A stretch of 64,000 nt of DNA from Brachionus koreanus (lineage: Eukaryota; Rotifera; Eurotatoria; Ploima; Brachionidae), in the NCBI GenBank assembly GCA_016987375.1, contig PJRA01000005.1, positions 3,301,006-3,365,005 of the forward strand. Direction: 5' to 3'. The translations under genes were made by a program, and so were the position numbers. The notes beneath the pieces are model-generated. The model ran no database searches. It was given only the letters and a program-made list of their open reading frames with translations, and was not told where the DNA came from. This document shows positions 45,967 to 59,200 of this stretch, one piece after another. Position 1 is the first letter of the stretch, and each line of letters opens with the position of its first letter.

Positions 45967-47384
45967 GATTTTTTATTCAATCGAAATTTATGTAGTTTTT
46001 TTTTTTTAATTTAAAAACAAGGATATTTATTTTTTTATTATTAAAAATAAAATATTTTATTGTTTCAGATCAATTTTAAAATTAACATGTACAAAACTGA
46101 AATGAAAATTTTTTTAGAATTAACTCAACATTTTAACCAAGTATTAGAAATTTAGTGGTGTGGTATCAAAAATTTTTATTATACTAAAAATAACTATTCA
46201 AAAGCTAAGTTTTAACTGATACTTAAAGATAAATTCTTTAAAAATTCAGAACATAATTTTTTGTCAATTAATAAGCACATTTAAGTTTTTAATTCCGAAT
46301 CGAAATGGTCTTTTTAAATCTATTTAATCAACATGGTAGAAAGTAAATTTTCTCGAAATCAATTTTATGAAGAAGAAGTCAATCTTTTTTTTTATAATTT
46401 ATAATCGCGATATTCAATTTACAATTTTCTAAAATTTAAAATTTAATTTTTGGTCTCATTTTGTAATTAATAAAAGTTAAAATGTAAAATTCATTCAAAA
46501 TGATATGAATTTTTGAATATAGCTTTGGATCACTTGATTCCTAAATAATTTCTTATAAGTTTTTAAATACAATATCTTATAAAATTTTCCTATAGATTTT
46601 TTAATCTAAAAACTGTTACACTATAAGAAGATTTTGCATTGTTTTACAAAATATTAGCAATTCAAATTCCTAAAAGAATATTCTAGGAATCTTAGATGCT
46701 CCATTCTCTTTAAGTTATTAATTTTTGTATAAAAAAAATTAAAAAATTATGTGTTTTATGTTCCAAAAAGTTAATCTCTTTAATTGGAATTAATAGTAGA
46801 GAGTAGCTATCTTGAAATTAAATTCTTAGAAAATAGTTTCTTAAAGCAAAAGAAAGATGTCAAGGCTGAATAAAAAAAAATACATTTTGTAATTATACTT
46901 TTGATTATACTACCAAGTTTTTAATATTTTTTGCAACTTTTTGAATCTAAATTTTAAGTTCAATTAAAAAGTTAAGTTAATTTTGCATGTGAAAAATTTT
47001 AAATCATAAAATCTAGTTTGGACATATAATCGATCCGAAAATAGAATATTTGACCGTTTTTTTTAACCATATCATATCTGTATCTTAAAATTATATAATT
47101 TAAATAAATGTGAATATTAACTATTAATAAATTATATTAATGTGATTATTGTCAATAAAAAAATTTATAAAAATTAATTTAATTTAATAAATTTTTAGTT
47201 TTTTTTTTAATTCAATTGAATCTATGTTTTTCTTTAAATTAATGATTCTGGGAGCATATTCATTGATCTCTTGTTCAAAACTAGATAGAAAATTCTGAAA
47301 AATCTTTCAACAAAAACCCTTGAAAAAATGAAAAAATTCTTCTATTTTTGATAAATTAAAATAGGGTAAATGTTTTTTTATAAA
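45967..47384. other. Intergenic, no gene seen
   Basis: AT-rich upstream flank of copy D. No coding signal on either strand. Confidence 0.4.
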
Positions 47385-47885
47385 ATTTTTCAAAGAAATG
47401 TCAAATTAAAAAAATTATTTTGTCAAATTTTAATTTATTTAATAACAGTCAAATTTTCATCAAAAAAAGTCAAATATTCACAAAAAAAAGAGAAAAAAAA
47501 ATTTATAAAAAACTTACTTTGCCAATGTTTTAGCCATTTTTCTTTTATTTTTCATTATTTTTCTAGGTCTGCCAGCACTCGCGACTTGACCCAAAATTAG
47601 ACACCAAGATTCTTTAGGATACTAATCAAATAGACGTTCGCGATAAGCAATATTGATGATGTGCTTACACATGCGCGTTGCTTGGTTCTTGTTGTTCTAA
47701 AGGTCTTTTTGGTGGTCTGCCTCTTTTCTTTTTTTACACCGTCTTCTTGTGTTGTAATTGAAACTTGTGTTGTTGTTGAAATTATTTGACACGTTTAAAA
47801 AAAATTTGACATTAATTAAATTAATTTGATGTTTGGTTAAAAAACTTGACATTATTTTTAAAAATTTGACGCTTTCTCATGCGGC
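47385..47885. mobile_element. Inverted-repeat element with GTCAAA subterminal arrays and AT-hook debris
   Basis: GTCAAAT occurs at 47400, 47422, 47448 and 47469. TTTGAC or its near variants occur in mirror orientation at 47784, 47804, 47845 and 47865. The sequences around them are imperfect inverted repeats. Minus-strand coding debris between them includes KKKRGRPPKRPLEQQEP (47739-47690), an AT-hook, and SAGRPRKIMKNKRKMAKTLA ending at a GTAAGT donor (47518-47513). A stop precedes the first and a frame change separates them. Likely a decayed non-autonomous DNA transposon; exact ends are not fixed. Confidence 0.6.
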
Positions 47886-49064
47886 AATTAAAATATACTA
47901 AGATATAATATCTAAAAAAAAAGTGCAACAAACTTTGAAAATATGGATCATATGTACCTTTTTTAAGTAAAATAAAACATTAAATTACTATTTTTTTTAA
48001 AGAAATCATATTAATTTAAAATCTTTTTTTAAAAAAACAAAAATTAAGTAAAATTAAACAAAGTATATAATTTTTTAGATACTTTGTCTAATTAAATTTT
48101 GATTTATCAAAAAAAAGTATAATTTCTGGATACATCTAATTTCTGTGGCTGCCTGAATTTTTTAAGACTTAAATTTCACTAAATTTCTCTTTACAGCATA
48201 ATAATGTAGCTCATTTAGTCTTAGATTAAGTTTGGATTGACTTGACCTAGACTGATTCGTTTCATTTTTTTCATTAATTATCAATGCAACAGTGTCTACA
48301 AAGTTGCTGTTAACTGATGCTTGGAGGCAAGTTGGAATTCAAATCTAAAGAGATCCTAATTAGAGACTAAACTAAACAATAAAGAGATTAAACTTGATAT
48401 CATATAACCAATTGTCCAAATTAAAATAATATACAATGAATATAAAATTCTAAAAATAAGTAAGAAGAAATTTAGATAATCTTTTTTTATGAACTGGACA
48501 TAATTGATATAATTGATTGTCGGTTGTAACAGCGTTCTTCATAAGCTTTACATTTCAAGCATTAAATAACAAACTTGAAAATTTTAGTCAATATTCTGAT
48601 AAAAATTTCAAATTAGTCTGAATTGAAGATTATTAAAACATTTTCTAGGATACATCATTCAAATAATCAATTTTAAAAAAGTTTGCTAAAAAAGAAAAAA
48701 TAATTCAAAACAAAGATAAGTTTAATAAAGATTTTTAAATTTTAAAATGAATTGATTAAAACAATAGTAAATATATCGATAAATAAATGTGTTTAGTCTG
48801 TTTTTTATCATTATTTAATTAGATAAAAAGATTGGCCAATTTTAATCCTTTCATTTAAATGCTTGTAACAATTTATTTTTTTTTATTTTAATTCCAATAA
48901 AATATAAAAAAAAGAAAATTTAATTTTAAATAAGATTTTATTCAATTTTTGAAAATTAAATTGATTATCTATTTATAAATCAAAAATTTAAATTATCTTT
49001 ACATTTATTTAAGGAAAAAAAAAGATAAAAAAAAAATTACCTAGCCAAAAAACAGATGTGTGCA
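47886..49064. other. Intergenic / 3' flank of PDP1-like gene
   Basis: AT-rich with no gene seen. Confidence 0.4.
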
Positions 49065-52000
49065 TTAAGCCTCTATTATGTGATCAGTATCAAAATAGAT
49101 CACTGTAATAGTGATGTCGTCACGAATGTTACGCGGCATATCGGCTCGTAAATAATTTGATATTTGAATATGGTCATTACCCAATGCATAGCGAATTAGA
49201 TGTGTGGCTGAATTGTGGTCGACGGGTTGATGTGAAATAGACACTCTTCGCTTGGTCAGATCCTCAAATACCTCTCTCAATTTTACCGGTCTATCTTCAG
49301 GTATTACATATGGATCATAACTTTGCTGACCGTTTAGATGATTGCCTACTAGTTGAACAACTTTTTCAGGACTCAACAAATCCCAAAGACCGTCTGTAGC
49401 AAGAATTAAAAATTTATCTCTATAATTCAACTTCTTGTGAATTATTTCAGGTCTAGCTGTGACATAAGGTGGAGAAAAATAATATGAAGGTATGACGCCA
49501 TGTCCGTAAACCGGGACTGCATAATCTTTTAAGTTTTTTTGAGGCCATTTAAACCGTACATCGCCAAATGCTCTCAATGGTAGTAGCATCTCTAACAAAC
49601 GACCATCTCTAATCAGAGTTGTATGTTCATTTGGATGCTCATCAAAAAGTCTTTTCATTTCGTTTATATTTTCCGAATTGTGCTCAAAAGACATTTGATA
49701 GGGAACATAAGTTCCATCATCGATTTCTTGTCCTAGAACGGCTCGCGCATCGCCCAGATTCGCAACATAAAGATCCATATCTTTAATCAAAGCAACACAT
49801 GCACAGCTTCCACTCATAGCTACATCCAAAGTCTCTTTATCTAATGTCTTTCCACTAGCTGGATATGGCAAAGCCTCAATCATTAAATCATTGTCCAATT
49901 TTAGAAAAGAATCTATCATTATTTTCTCCATATTGTACTCAATTTCATTGCCTATGCTTTCTTCCATTATTTTTTCTTTCAAAAGTTCTTCGGCATACAA
50001 AAGAAGCGACTGTCTGTGCAATTCTTTTAGTTTTTGTGTACGCGCATCGTTGTAAGTAGCTTGATAAGCGTACCATAGTGGAAATTTTCCAGTAGATTTT
50101 AGCTTTAGTTTGTCTTCCAGCTGTTTGGTGTTCAATAAATTCAGGGCTATATAATCAAAAAGTCGCTGAGAAATAGTGTCAGAACATTGATAGCCTTAAA
50201 TTAGCTAAATGTTACCCAAATTGAATTTTTTTAAATTTTAAAAAATTATAAGTTTAAAAGACTTTGTGTGTAGACAAAAAATTATCTACCGACAAAGACT
50301 TATGTAATACATTGGAAGCACGTTGTTTTAAAAATTCTTCTCAAAAAGCAAGAACAGTAATTTTAATAACCTTAAAAAAAAATTATTTCGTTATTTTTAC
50401 TCAAGATTAATTAATAGGTTTTATAAATTTTTATACTAATAATAAAAATAAGCTACAGCAGGCTTACTGTGGAGCAAGACAACAAGTAGCCTTGCTATGG
50501 TAGCTCTCTGGTTTTAACATATTTAAGCTTTCGATATTAAACAACATACTTTCTTATTTAAAAAGTAGTAGAATTCTTTAGTTGGAAGAAAAAGATGTGT
50601 TGCCTTTAACTCGACATTTCTAAAGCTTTTGACAAAGTTCATTTATAAACTAATAAAGATAAAACTTCTTCCTTATCTGATTGTCTCGATAAAATCATTT
50701 CTTCATTCGAGACACTTTATTGTAAGCTTAAATGGTCATCTAAATGATCAATAAAAGGATAATGAAATAGATGTCAGGGCAGGATTGAGTCATTATGTTC
50801 TATTGGTTGTCAGACTGAGAATCTAAGGAAAATTTCAAATCAAGATATATTGAATATCCAAATCCATTGTGTAATTGCTACCTTAATTCTTTTTTTTCTG
50901 AGTCATCAAGTGTAATGTATCTTGTTACTATCAAAACTCGTGGTTTATCTTTTTTCATCAATATCTTTCATTTTTTTTTAAAACTATTTTTATTATAATT
51001 TATTTTTATCTTTTATTCTGAAAAAGCATTAGCTCGGTACAGAAAATAAATATATAAATAACAAACATAAAAATATCAAAAATTTAATTTCAATTTTTGG
51101 TAGTTTTATTTTTACAATTAATATTTTTTTAAAATCAAAGCAAACTTATTTTGAAAAAAAATTTATGCTAATCTAGCTTTTAAAGATTGAGTCATTAATC
51201 TGTTGATTTGATCTTGAATACTTAAACGAAAAAAATATAATTTCCTTTTATTATAAGAATTTAGGCCAAAAGTTAAAATTAATTTCTTATGAAGCAATTT
51301 TCATTTAATTCAAATGATAATCTTTAATTCACCTCAACAATTGACTTGTTCCTTAAGGTGGCCTCAGTCCCGAATCAATATACACAATATTATTATTATG
51401 CTTATTTATTTAAGTAGTTTTTTTCTCCTCTTTAACAAATTCACTGTAAAATTTTAATAAGTAATATTAATCTAAACTAACAATTTGTTTCAATTATATT
51501 TTTCAAAATTATTTTTCATGTAGCTGAAAGGAAGGACTAAGTTTCTATTCCAACCGGCAAAGGCTTTGCCGAACTATATTTTAAATAAATAAATGATAAT
51601 CTTAGAAACAAACTTAGCCTTTCTTTCTATTAAAGTTTCCAATGTTTGCTTTTATTCTAAAATCATGCAGATGAGATTGGCAAAAACTAATTGAATTTAA
51701 CGATCAAGTGGGCAATTAACTTGAATTCTATAAATTTATTTCAACAAATTTATTATTACAGCAATGAACAATGGGTTGAAAAAGTCCAAGCCTTATAGGA
51801 ATCAGGTGAATGTCCGGTGAACAATGTGCATTCATTTGATTAGTTCACACAATCATAAAACTATATATTCAGTCAGTCAGCATAGATTTTTAGAACTGCA
51901 ATGCCTGATTTACAGTGAACGGTGCATATCACAGTATACACCTTGGCAATGCTAAAATTTATTATTATAACTGATTTTGCTGCATTTCAGCAGCTTTAGA

Positions 52001-53016
52001 ACTTTTCATTTTTATTATTTAATAAAACTGACTGACTCGTGGTCAAGCCACCAGTCAGCCAAACATTTTTGCTGACTAATCTTAGCTGACTGACTGATTT
52101 GAACAAGAAAAATGTTCGGCTAACCAGTTTGAAAGCCTGTGAAATGCAGCTAAAACAGTTATATCTGTAATAAATTTTATTATTGCCAAGGCATATGATG
52201 GTTTACCGATTGTAAGCATATAAAAGCTTTGTCATTTCTGTTCATTCTTATTTAAGGCAATCGTAGTTATTTTAGAAAAAATTTAAATTTTTATTATCAA
52301 TTAATTAATTTTATCTAAGCTATTCTAAAACATTAATAAACACTTTGATCATAAAAATTAATTATTGATCCCAAAGAAAAAAAGTTTATCACATTTTTTT
52401 GATCAGTCTTGTTCACCAAACCAGCAGCATTAAACTGATTAATTTGTACGAGATCCAAAAAAATCATTACTTTAGATTTTGCCAAAAGAGTTAAAAGTTA
52501 ATATAAAATCAAACTAAAATTTTAATTTAATTATTAAAATACAAAATAATCTAAAATGAAAAAATTTCAAAGTAAAAAATCAATAAAAATTACTTTGAAT
52601 TATCGATTTATTTACCTGAATAATTTACCTAAAATCTGAATTTAAAATGCCAGGTGCTTCAAATGCTGTTAGTGCCTGAATAGTGTTTTTTTTTTACCTC
52701 CGTGACCATCAAAAACGCCGAACAAGTAAATGTTCGAGTAGAGGAATTTAGCCGATGTTTGGCGATCTTCAATTGGATTGTTAGCACCTAAATAATTAAC
52801 GTCGTAGTATTTTATCGAGCATTTAGACTGAATATCTACTGTTGACTCGTTAGTTCGCAAAATTTTGGTAGCCTCGGCAGGGCTCAAAAGTAAATTTGAT
52901 GTCGAACGATCTCCCAAATTAAGATAGCGAATGTTGCGTCTTATTATACTTTTTTGATAAGGACTTTTTGAATACAAAGACAGAACTTCTCCAAAGTTTT
53001 TGCACAAAAATTTCAT
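49065..53016 (-). CDS. PDP1: Pyruvate dehydrogenase phosphatase catalytic subunit (PDP1-like)
   Basis: Two exons, 53016-52698 and 50194-49065, join in phase (GGC across the junction) to 482 residues (human about 537). The N-terminus is basic and Ser/Tyr-rich, fitting a mitochondrial targeting sequence. PP2C metal-site motifs are all present: NNPIEDRQT, GVFDGHGG at the exon junction, SGSCACVALI with VANLGDARAVLG, the LATDGLWDLLS motif, and RDDITI near the end. PDP-specific features are PLRAFGDVRFKW and NSATHLIRYALG. The enzyme dephosphorylates and activates the E1 component of pyruvate dehydrogenase in the mitochondrial matrix. The 2.5-kb intron (50195-52697) carries a LINE relic and a foldback repeat and has no exon-like frames. 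No defect in the coding sequence was noticed. Confidence 0.92.
50450..51060 (+). mobile_element. LINE relic in PDP1 intron
   Basis: Near 50590-50740 the translation shows FLKLLTKFIYKLIKIKLLPY then SIKSFLHSRHFIVSLNGH, resembling the KAFDKV...L...SFL-R motifs of a CR1-like reverse transcriptase, with an RAGLSH piece near 50780. The 3' part (50840-51060) resembles 19665-20045 and ends in an AAATAAATATATAAATA tail. Heavily decayed and antisense to PDP1. Confidence 0.6.
51935..52196. mobile_element. Foldback / MITE-like nested palindrome in PDP1 intron
   Basis: The outer arms CCTTGGCAAT...TAAAATTTATTA...GCTGCATTTCA (51941-51990) and their reverse complement (52137-52191) pair with few mismatches. 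A second inner stem joins 52050-52070 (ACCAGTCAGCCAAACATTTT) with 52108-52128. The interior is rich in GACTGACTGA motifs, and TCAGTCAGTCAGC also occurs just outside at 51871. Transcribed as part of the intron, it could form a long hairpin. Confidence 0.8.
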
Positions 53017-53342
53017 ATCTTTCTGATCAAGAATGTTGAACTGTTTAATCGCTGCGATGAGTAGACTTGATATACTTCAAGATTTGATTTTTATTTTATT
53101 AGCAAGTAATTTATGAAAAGAGAAAAAAATATTCGAACTTGAATTAATCACGTGTTTGATGATTTGTGCACTTAAAATTGACTGCTTGGTTTAAAAATAA
53201 ACCATCTGAAAGCATTATTCGATTTAGATTTTTTAAATTTTATAAATTTTAAATAAAAAAAGAGAAGAAAAAGAAAAATGAATAAATTTTATTTTAAATT
53301 CTAAAATTAAAAATTTCATCAGTCGCTTGATCAAAGCATATT

Positions 53343-53895
53343 CTATGCACGATTAACAAAAAATTGATAAGCTATTCCTAATCCAGCCAATATCAAACCT
53401 GGCACCACCAATGAAGAAAAATTGAGCCCATTTTGAGTTGGCTGAGTACGGTCCTTTTTGAAAAATTTTTTTAAATAAAATTTTCTCTCATTTATTAATC
53501 ATACGTAATCAGACTTGACTTTTTGTTCTTTTTTATCTGCTAAAGATCCTATTTGATATTTTTTCATCATATCTCGGGCATCCATTGAGTGTCCCACGTC
53601 TTCAAAAGACTCAGTAGCGTCCTTAAAAACTTGGCCTTTAATTTGATACTCTTTCAACGCTTCTTCACCACCTGGATGCTTAATTCAAAAATTATTTTTC
53701 AATATTCATGAAATTAAGAATTCTTAGAAAATTTGTTTTAGACACCAAACGACTTACTTCGTCCAAAAATTCTGTCACATTATAAACATTTTCATGAATG
53801 GAAATGTAGCATTGATCCGGATTTTGGGCTATCAATTCAAAAAGGGCCTCTTTTGAATAAGCTTTTGAATTAGCGCTGGTATCACTGTCAGACAT
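53343..53895 (-). CDS. CYB5: Cytochrome b5, tail-anchored
   Basis: Exons 53895-53758, 53678-53505 and 53453-53343 encode 140 residues. The heme-binding core starts with [12 protein letters not shown] and includes [11 protein letters not shown] before the HPGGEE motif, with H47 as first axial ligand. The second ligand is H76 in [10 protein letters not shown]. The C-terminal exon supplies a hydrophobic anchor (about residues 116-135, [17 protein letters not shown]) and a short basic tail, typical of ER-anchored b5. The spacing between the two histidines is 29 residues, five more than the 24 of vertebrate b5, because of extra residues in [11 protein letters not shown]; the exon is continuous there. 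Function: electron donor to desaturases and P450s. The exons are too short to stand out individually. Confidence 0.9.
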
Positions 53896-55254
53896 CTTTC
53901 GATTAATTTGACTTTAAATTTAACAAATTAGCTATACTTAAAAAAAGAAATTCAGTCAATAGTTTTAAAATTTATATATAAAATTGTTGGATTTTGAACA
54001 AAAATAAAGTGTCGTCTTGAAACATTTCAAAATTAAATTCATTTATAATTTATTATTCATAATGTAGGAAAAAAATTTGCATTTGCAAAAAAGTTTAAGA
54101 AGATGTAGATTAAAGAACATTGTCTCAATTTTCTATAATAAAATTTTAAATGGCTCATGGCTTCTTTTTTGAAGTTTTAACATTTTATAAATTATAAAGT
54201 GCTTATAAATTTCAAAAATAATGTGTTGAAATTTTGTGTAATTATTCACTAAAATTGAAAAACGAAATAAAAACCAAGCTTTGAATAAATAATTATAACT
54301 TTGCTAAAAATTTATACAAATAATTAATTTTTAATTTTTAAATCTTCAATATGGTTATTTTTATGCAATTAAAAGGAGAAATTTTTATTATTAAATTTAT
54401 ATTATTAAAAAGAATATTCTTTCATTATTAAATTAAATTGAATATTTGATAATATTAAATAATAATTGATCAGAAATAAACAAAAATTTATTACAAAAAA
54501 ATACGAAGAAGGGCTGATCTTGAAAAAAAATCATAAATAATCAATACTATTAATTCAAAACTGATAAGATATTTTCCTTTAAAATTTCCTAATTTGATAC
54601 CCAGTCAACTAAATTTTAAAGGATTTTTAAAGAAATTTGTAGAGAATTTTTAGAGGTTATAAGACATTTTACTTTAAAATATCTTCAAAAATTTATTTAA
54701 GAGCTCTCTAAAATTTCTTTAAAACTTCATTCATTTTTCTTTAAAAAGTCTTAAAATTTATTTTCGATTCAACCTGAGTGTTCAAAAACATTACTCAAAA
54801 ATATATTTTTGAACTCACAAAACCCATAAGTCAAAAAAAAATTGTTTGATGATTAAAACTGACAATCAGCAATTGAATCAGATATTTCAAAAATTTATTA
54901 AAACTTGAATAATATTTTGACAGCGAAATTCGAATAAGAAAAAATTCTCTTTTTTTTTAATATTAAATTATCTAAATATTTTTCTTATTTAATTATTAAT
55001 AAATTTCTTCTCTATAAATTATTTGCAAAATCACCTCAATTAAAATTTAATAAAATAAAAACATTATATCATGTTTAGTCATAAAATTATGCTTTTTTTA
55101 AAAGGATGGATATATTTGATTTTAGCATCTTTGTAAACTTTAAGTCATATTAAAAGAATTGAATGCTCTTCAAATGTTTCCTCTAAATTTTTGTTTATTT
55201 TCCTCTAGAAATGAAAGAAATTAAAACGAAAGCATGGTTCACTTCAAGAGAAAC
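53896..55254. other. Intergenic, no gene seen
   Basis: AT-rich. The stretch 54590-54785 (CCCAGTCAA... with repeated TTTAAAGA/TCTTTAAA motifs) resembles 34865-34980 and may be a dispersed repeat; not firmly defined. Confidence 0.35.
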
Positions 55255-55450
55255 ATACTTCTTAGGTCAACCGAAAGCTAATTTTGTTTCTTTAAGATAA
55301 CGTAAGACCTCCTACAGCAAAAAGAACAATGACAAAAATAGTAAACTGGAAGGGATTAATGTTCTTACAGATCAAGTATATAGCCCAAGTCTTTCTTCTA
55401 CTGATTATTAAGTTTTTGAATTATGAATTGGATGGGAAAGATAGATAAAT
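55255..55450 (+). mobile_element. Mariner transposase fragment
   Basis: In one frame 55269-55370 reads VNRKLILFL, a stop, then DNVRPPTAKRTMTKIVNWKG, corresponding to the VNRK...QDNARPHTA block with a catalytic Asp. After a frameshift VYSPSLSSTDY appears, matching YSPDLAPSDY. Only about 200 bp are recognisable. It is a second, more truncated relic of the same superfamily as 7262-7700. Confidence 0.75.
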
Positions 55451-56245
55451 TATTTTGATGTAGATTGCTTTTTTTAAATTTTTAAACTTTTAATATATTA
55501 AAAGTTTAAAAATTGCAAAATTTTTTTTGAGTCACCTAATTCAAAGTAAAAAATTGTTAAAAATATAAGCATTCTATTAAAAGCTTAAAATAATTAAATT
55601 ATTTAAGCAAAAAACTTCCAAAAATACTACTGAAAATAACTTAGAAAGAAAACCTGCATGATGGTACTTAAAATGGTAAAATTTTGCTAAATTTTCCAAA
55701 GGTCCAAATCATTAGCTATTAAAACTTTAAAAAATTACAGAAATTTTTTATTGTCTTATTAAAAAGTTTATCATATTTTGCATTGAATAGCTTTAGGCCG
55801 GCATAGAGCCGTAGTGTATTTCGGCAGAAAGTTATGGCTCAGTTTTTTATTATCTATAAACAAGATGTTTTTAATATAGTAATAACTAAATTTTGAGCTT
55901 TATACTATATCATGATATATGAGTACTCTGATCTTTGAAAAATTTCTGATTAAATTTTGTTGAAAAAATATTTTTCTTCCAATGTTTTTAAGCATTTTTT
56001 TGAAGGATCTTTTTTTGAATTAATTATTCTAAATGTTAATATAAAATTTTAATCCTATAATTCAAAAATATTTTAATAAGCGTGAAAAATCGGACATTAT
56101 TTAAAGCAAATAATTTTATCATTTGAATTCTTGGTAACCATGGAAACGAAATTTTTTTCTAAAGCCTGCACCTAAATTATTTTAAATTTTCTTACTGAAG
56201 AAATTTTTCTACAAATTAAATTGACCGAAAATTTCTGATTACAAG
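55451..56245. other. Intergenic / promoter region of RPGRIP1L
   Basis: AT-rich with no gene seen. Confidence 0.35.
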
Positions 56246-59200
56246 ATGGAAGATAATGGTAGTTAACTTCAATACAAAATATTCCAAATTAAAACCTTAT
56301 TTATTTTTAAGATGAGCCTATGAATAAACGATCGATCCAGGAAGGTCTTCGTATAGCCAAAATATCTCGTGAAGATTTAGAAGACAAATACTTAAATTTG
56401 TATGATGAAAACATTATACTAAAAAAACATGCTCGTAAGCAAGAAGATAAAATAAAAAAGTAAGATTTGTAAATATTTGGTTTTAAAAAAAATAAAAATT
56501 AATCTTAAATTTTTAGAATGGCCACTAAACTAATTAAATTAGCCAATGATAAAAAAAAAATTGGTTCCAATTTAAACGATTCTGGATTTGGTGGAGGTAA
56601 ATTAGATCTCTTAGAGATACTTAAATTTTTTTATAGACTATTTTTTCAGCAAAAAGAATGCGCGACATAGACACAGAAGAATTAGTGGCAGAATTGCAGG
56701 GCAAAGTCTATGATTTAGAGCAACAAAACAAAAAATTAAAAGAAAATGTAATCTTTATTTGGAAAGTAATTTTTTTCAAAATTAAATTGTTGTAGCTTCA
56801 AATAAGCAAAATTCAACTTCAATCACTACAAACCCAAAAAAACACGGTTGGCAATGCGTATAGTAATGTCACATCTAGAATCGATACAGTAAACTTTGAC
56901 TAAATGACTTTGAATTCTGTATCAATCAAATCTTAATATTTAGGGCTTGCCTAAACGTGATCCAAGCTTTACAAAAAATATTCGAACTGTTTCAACTCAT
57001 AGAAGTGGTAATATGAGCTCAAGATCAGTGGCAACACCAAATTATAATTCCAATAACAACAATAATATTCGCCAAATGCAACAACTGTAATTTTTATCAA
57101 TGAAATTATTTTTATTTTTAATTAATTTTAAATTTAGAGAATATGAAAATATTGATTTGAAGTCTAAGATTGACGAGCTTGAAACTCATATTGAGGCTTT
57201 GAACGAACAGCTGGCTCACCAACGTATCGATCATGAAGAAGAATTGATTAGATTGAGAAGTCAAGTTTCTCAAGAGCACGTGTAACTATATTTTTTATTA
57301 ATTTTTTTTAATTTTTAAACTTTTTAAAAAAAATTAGTCACGATTTAATTCCAAAATTGTTTCTTACAGGCAAAATGAAAGTAATTTAATAATAAAATCT
57401 AAAAATATGAAAACGTAAAAATGTAAAATTATTTTCATTTTGCCTTCATACAACTATTAACTATTTTAACTATAAAATTTAAATTTTAATTAAGAAATGA
57501 AGAATTTTTAAAAATTTTAATTTAGAGATAAAAAAATTATAAAATAACAAGCAAATTTTCAAATAAATTCACATTAAGCGACCATTGTAATAAGAAAATA
57601 CATCTGATATGCTTTATTTGCTTCATTTGTCTTTGCAAATGAACCATGCTGTTGTATTTCAATGAGCCTAATTTGTAAATTATTCATTAAAAATATAATT
57701 TAAATGGTTATTTGGAAGAGTATATTGTGATGGTAGTATATAAATACTGGGACCCTTTCGGGTAAAGCTTTTTTGAAGCTAGGGTAGTAAATTTGACTGT
57801 TTCCTGAGCCATTTTCCAAATTATTTTTGAAATTCTTTATTGATAAAGAACTAATAATTTGATGAGGTTAACTATTCCAAACATTAACTACTCGGTTAGT
57901 TAAAAAATTATATCTTTGCTTGCAAATTTTCACTTAACGCAAATGTATGCTCAATTACAAAAAAAAAAGTAAAATCATTCTCTAAGTTAATTATCTAAGT
58001 ATTCATTAATTATTTTAAAAAGCTGAATTAAATCACCTCTCATGCATCTAATCTTAAGTTTAGTTAAATTGAACATATTAAGTCTTGTCAAGTAATAATA
58101 TTTCCAAAGTATTGGAATGATCTTGGTCCTTCTTCTTTGTATCCTTTTGAATTCTGAGAATTCTTTCTCGAAAGGGGCAAGATAAAATAATAGCAAATTC
58201 TAGATGAGGTCTTACTGATACTGTGTGAAGAATTCTTAATGTTTAAATTTGTATTAATTAATAAAATTGCATATTGCATAAAGTTTAATAAGATATCTCC
58301 CTAAAAATTTCTTAAGCATTCTAAAATTAACTTAAAAATTCAAGAATAGATGTGAAATTTATAAAGAAATTTTTAAAAAAACATGGTTTCATTGTGTTAA
58401 TTTTTTCAGAGATATAAAAGGAGTATTAAATTCATGTTGAAACAATTCACAATTAAAAAAAGAATAAATTCAAAAATTAGAAAAAAATTTTTTTTCATGA
58501 TTCTATTAAAGTTTTGCCACAATTGAATAAAATACAAAAATAAAAATTTACATATTTTTCTAATAAAAATCTTTTTCTGAATTTTTATATAACACTAGAA
58601 AGCACAAGAGTTTTTAAGGCTTCTTTTTCATCTTAAAAAATTTGATCCATTTTTACAAATTAGCCTCCAGAAAAACTCGTTTATCAAATGAAAATATATT
58701 TTTTTCATTTTCAAACTCAACATGTTAAATTTATTTTCCGTTTCAGTGATAAAAATCGGATTTTTATCTTAAGTAAACTACTTCGGGATTCCTTTTGTGA
58801 ATTACGTTCATAAAATAAGTTCAACAAATATATAACTAAGAAAAAACTACAAATAACTTGATAAAGTATAATGTTTAAAGAAATTTAAAAAAAAAATTGA
58901 AAAATTTTATAAATCATAATTTTGATAAAAATAATTCAGAAACTTTATTAATATTAATAATTACAGAACAACAGTTCAAGAGAACATCGATCAAATTCGC
59001 TTACAACGTGAGCTTAAAGATAAAGCTAATCAATTCACCGAACTTTATTCAAAGTTTTCAAATTTAACTGAGGTAGAGTACAAACAAAATCTCTGAATTA
59101 ACTAAATTGTTTTTTTTTTCCAAAAGCAACAAACACAGCTTAGAGCTAAGCATGATCGCTTGCTAGATGAGCTTGAGCGAAGTAACATTCAATTAAAGCA

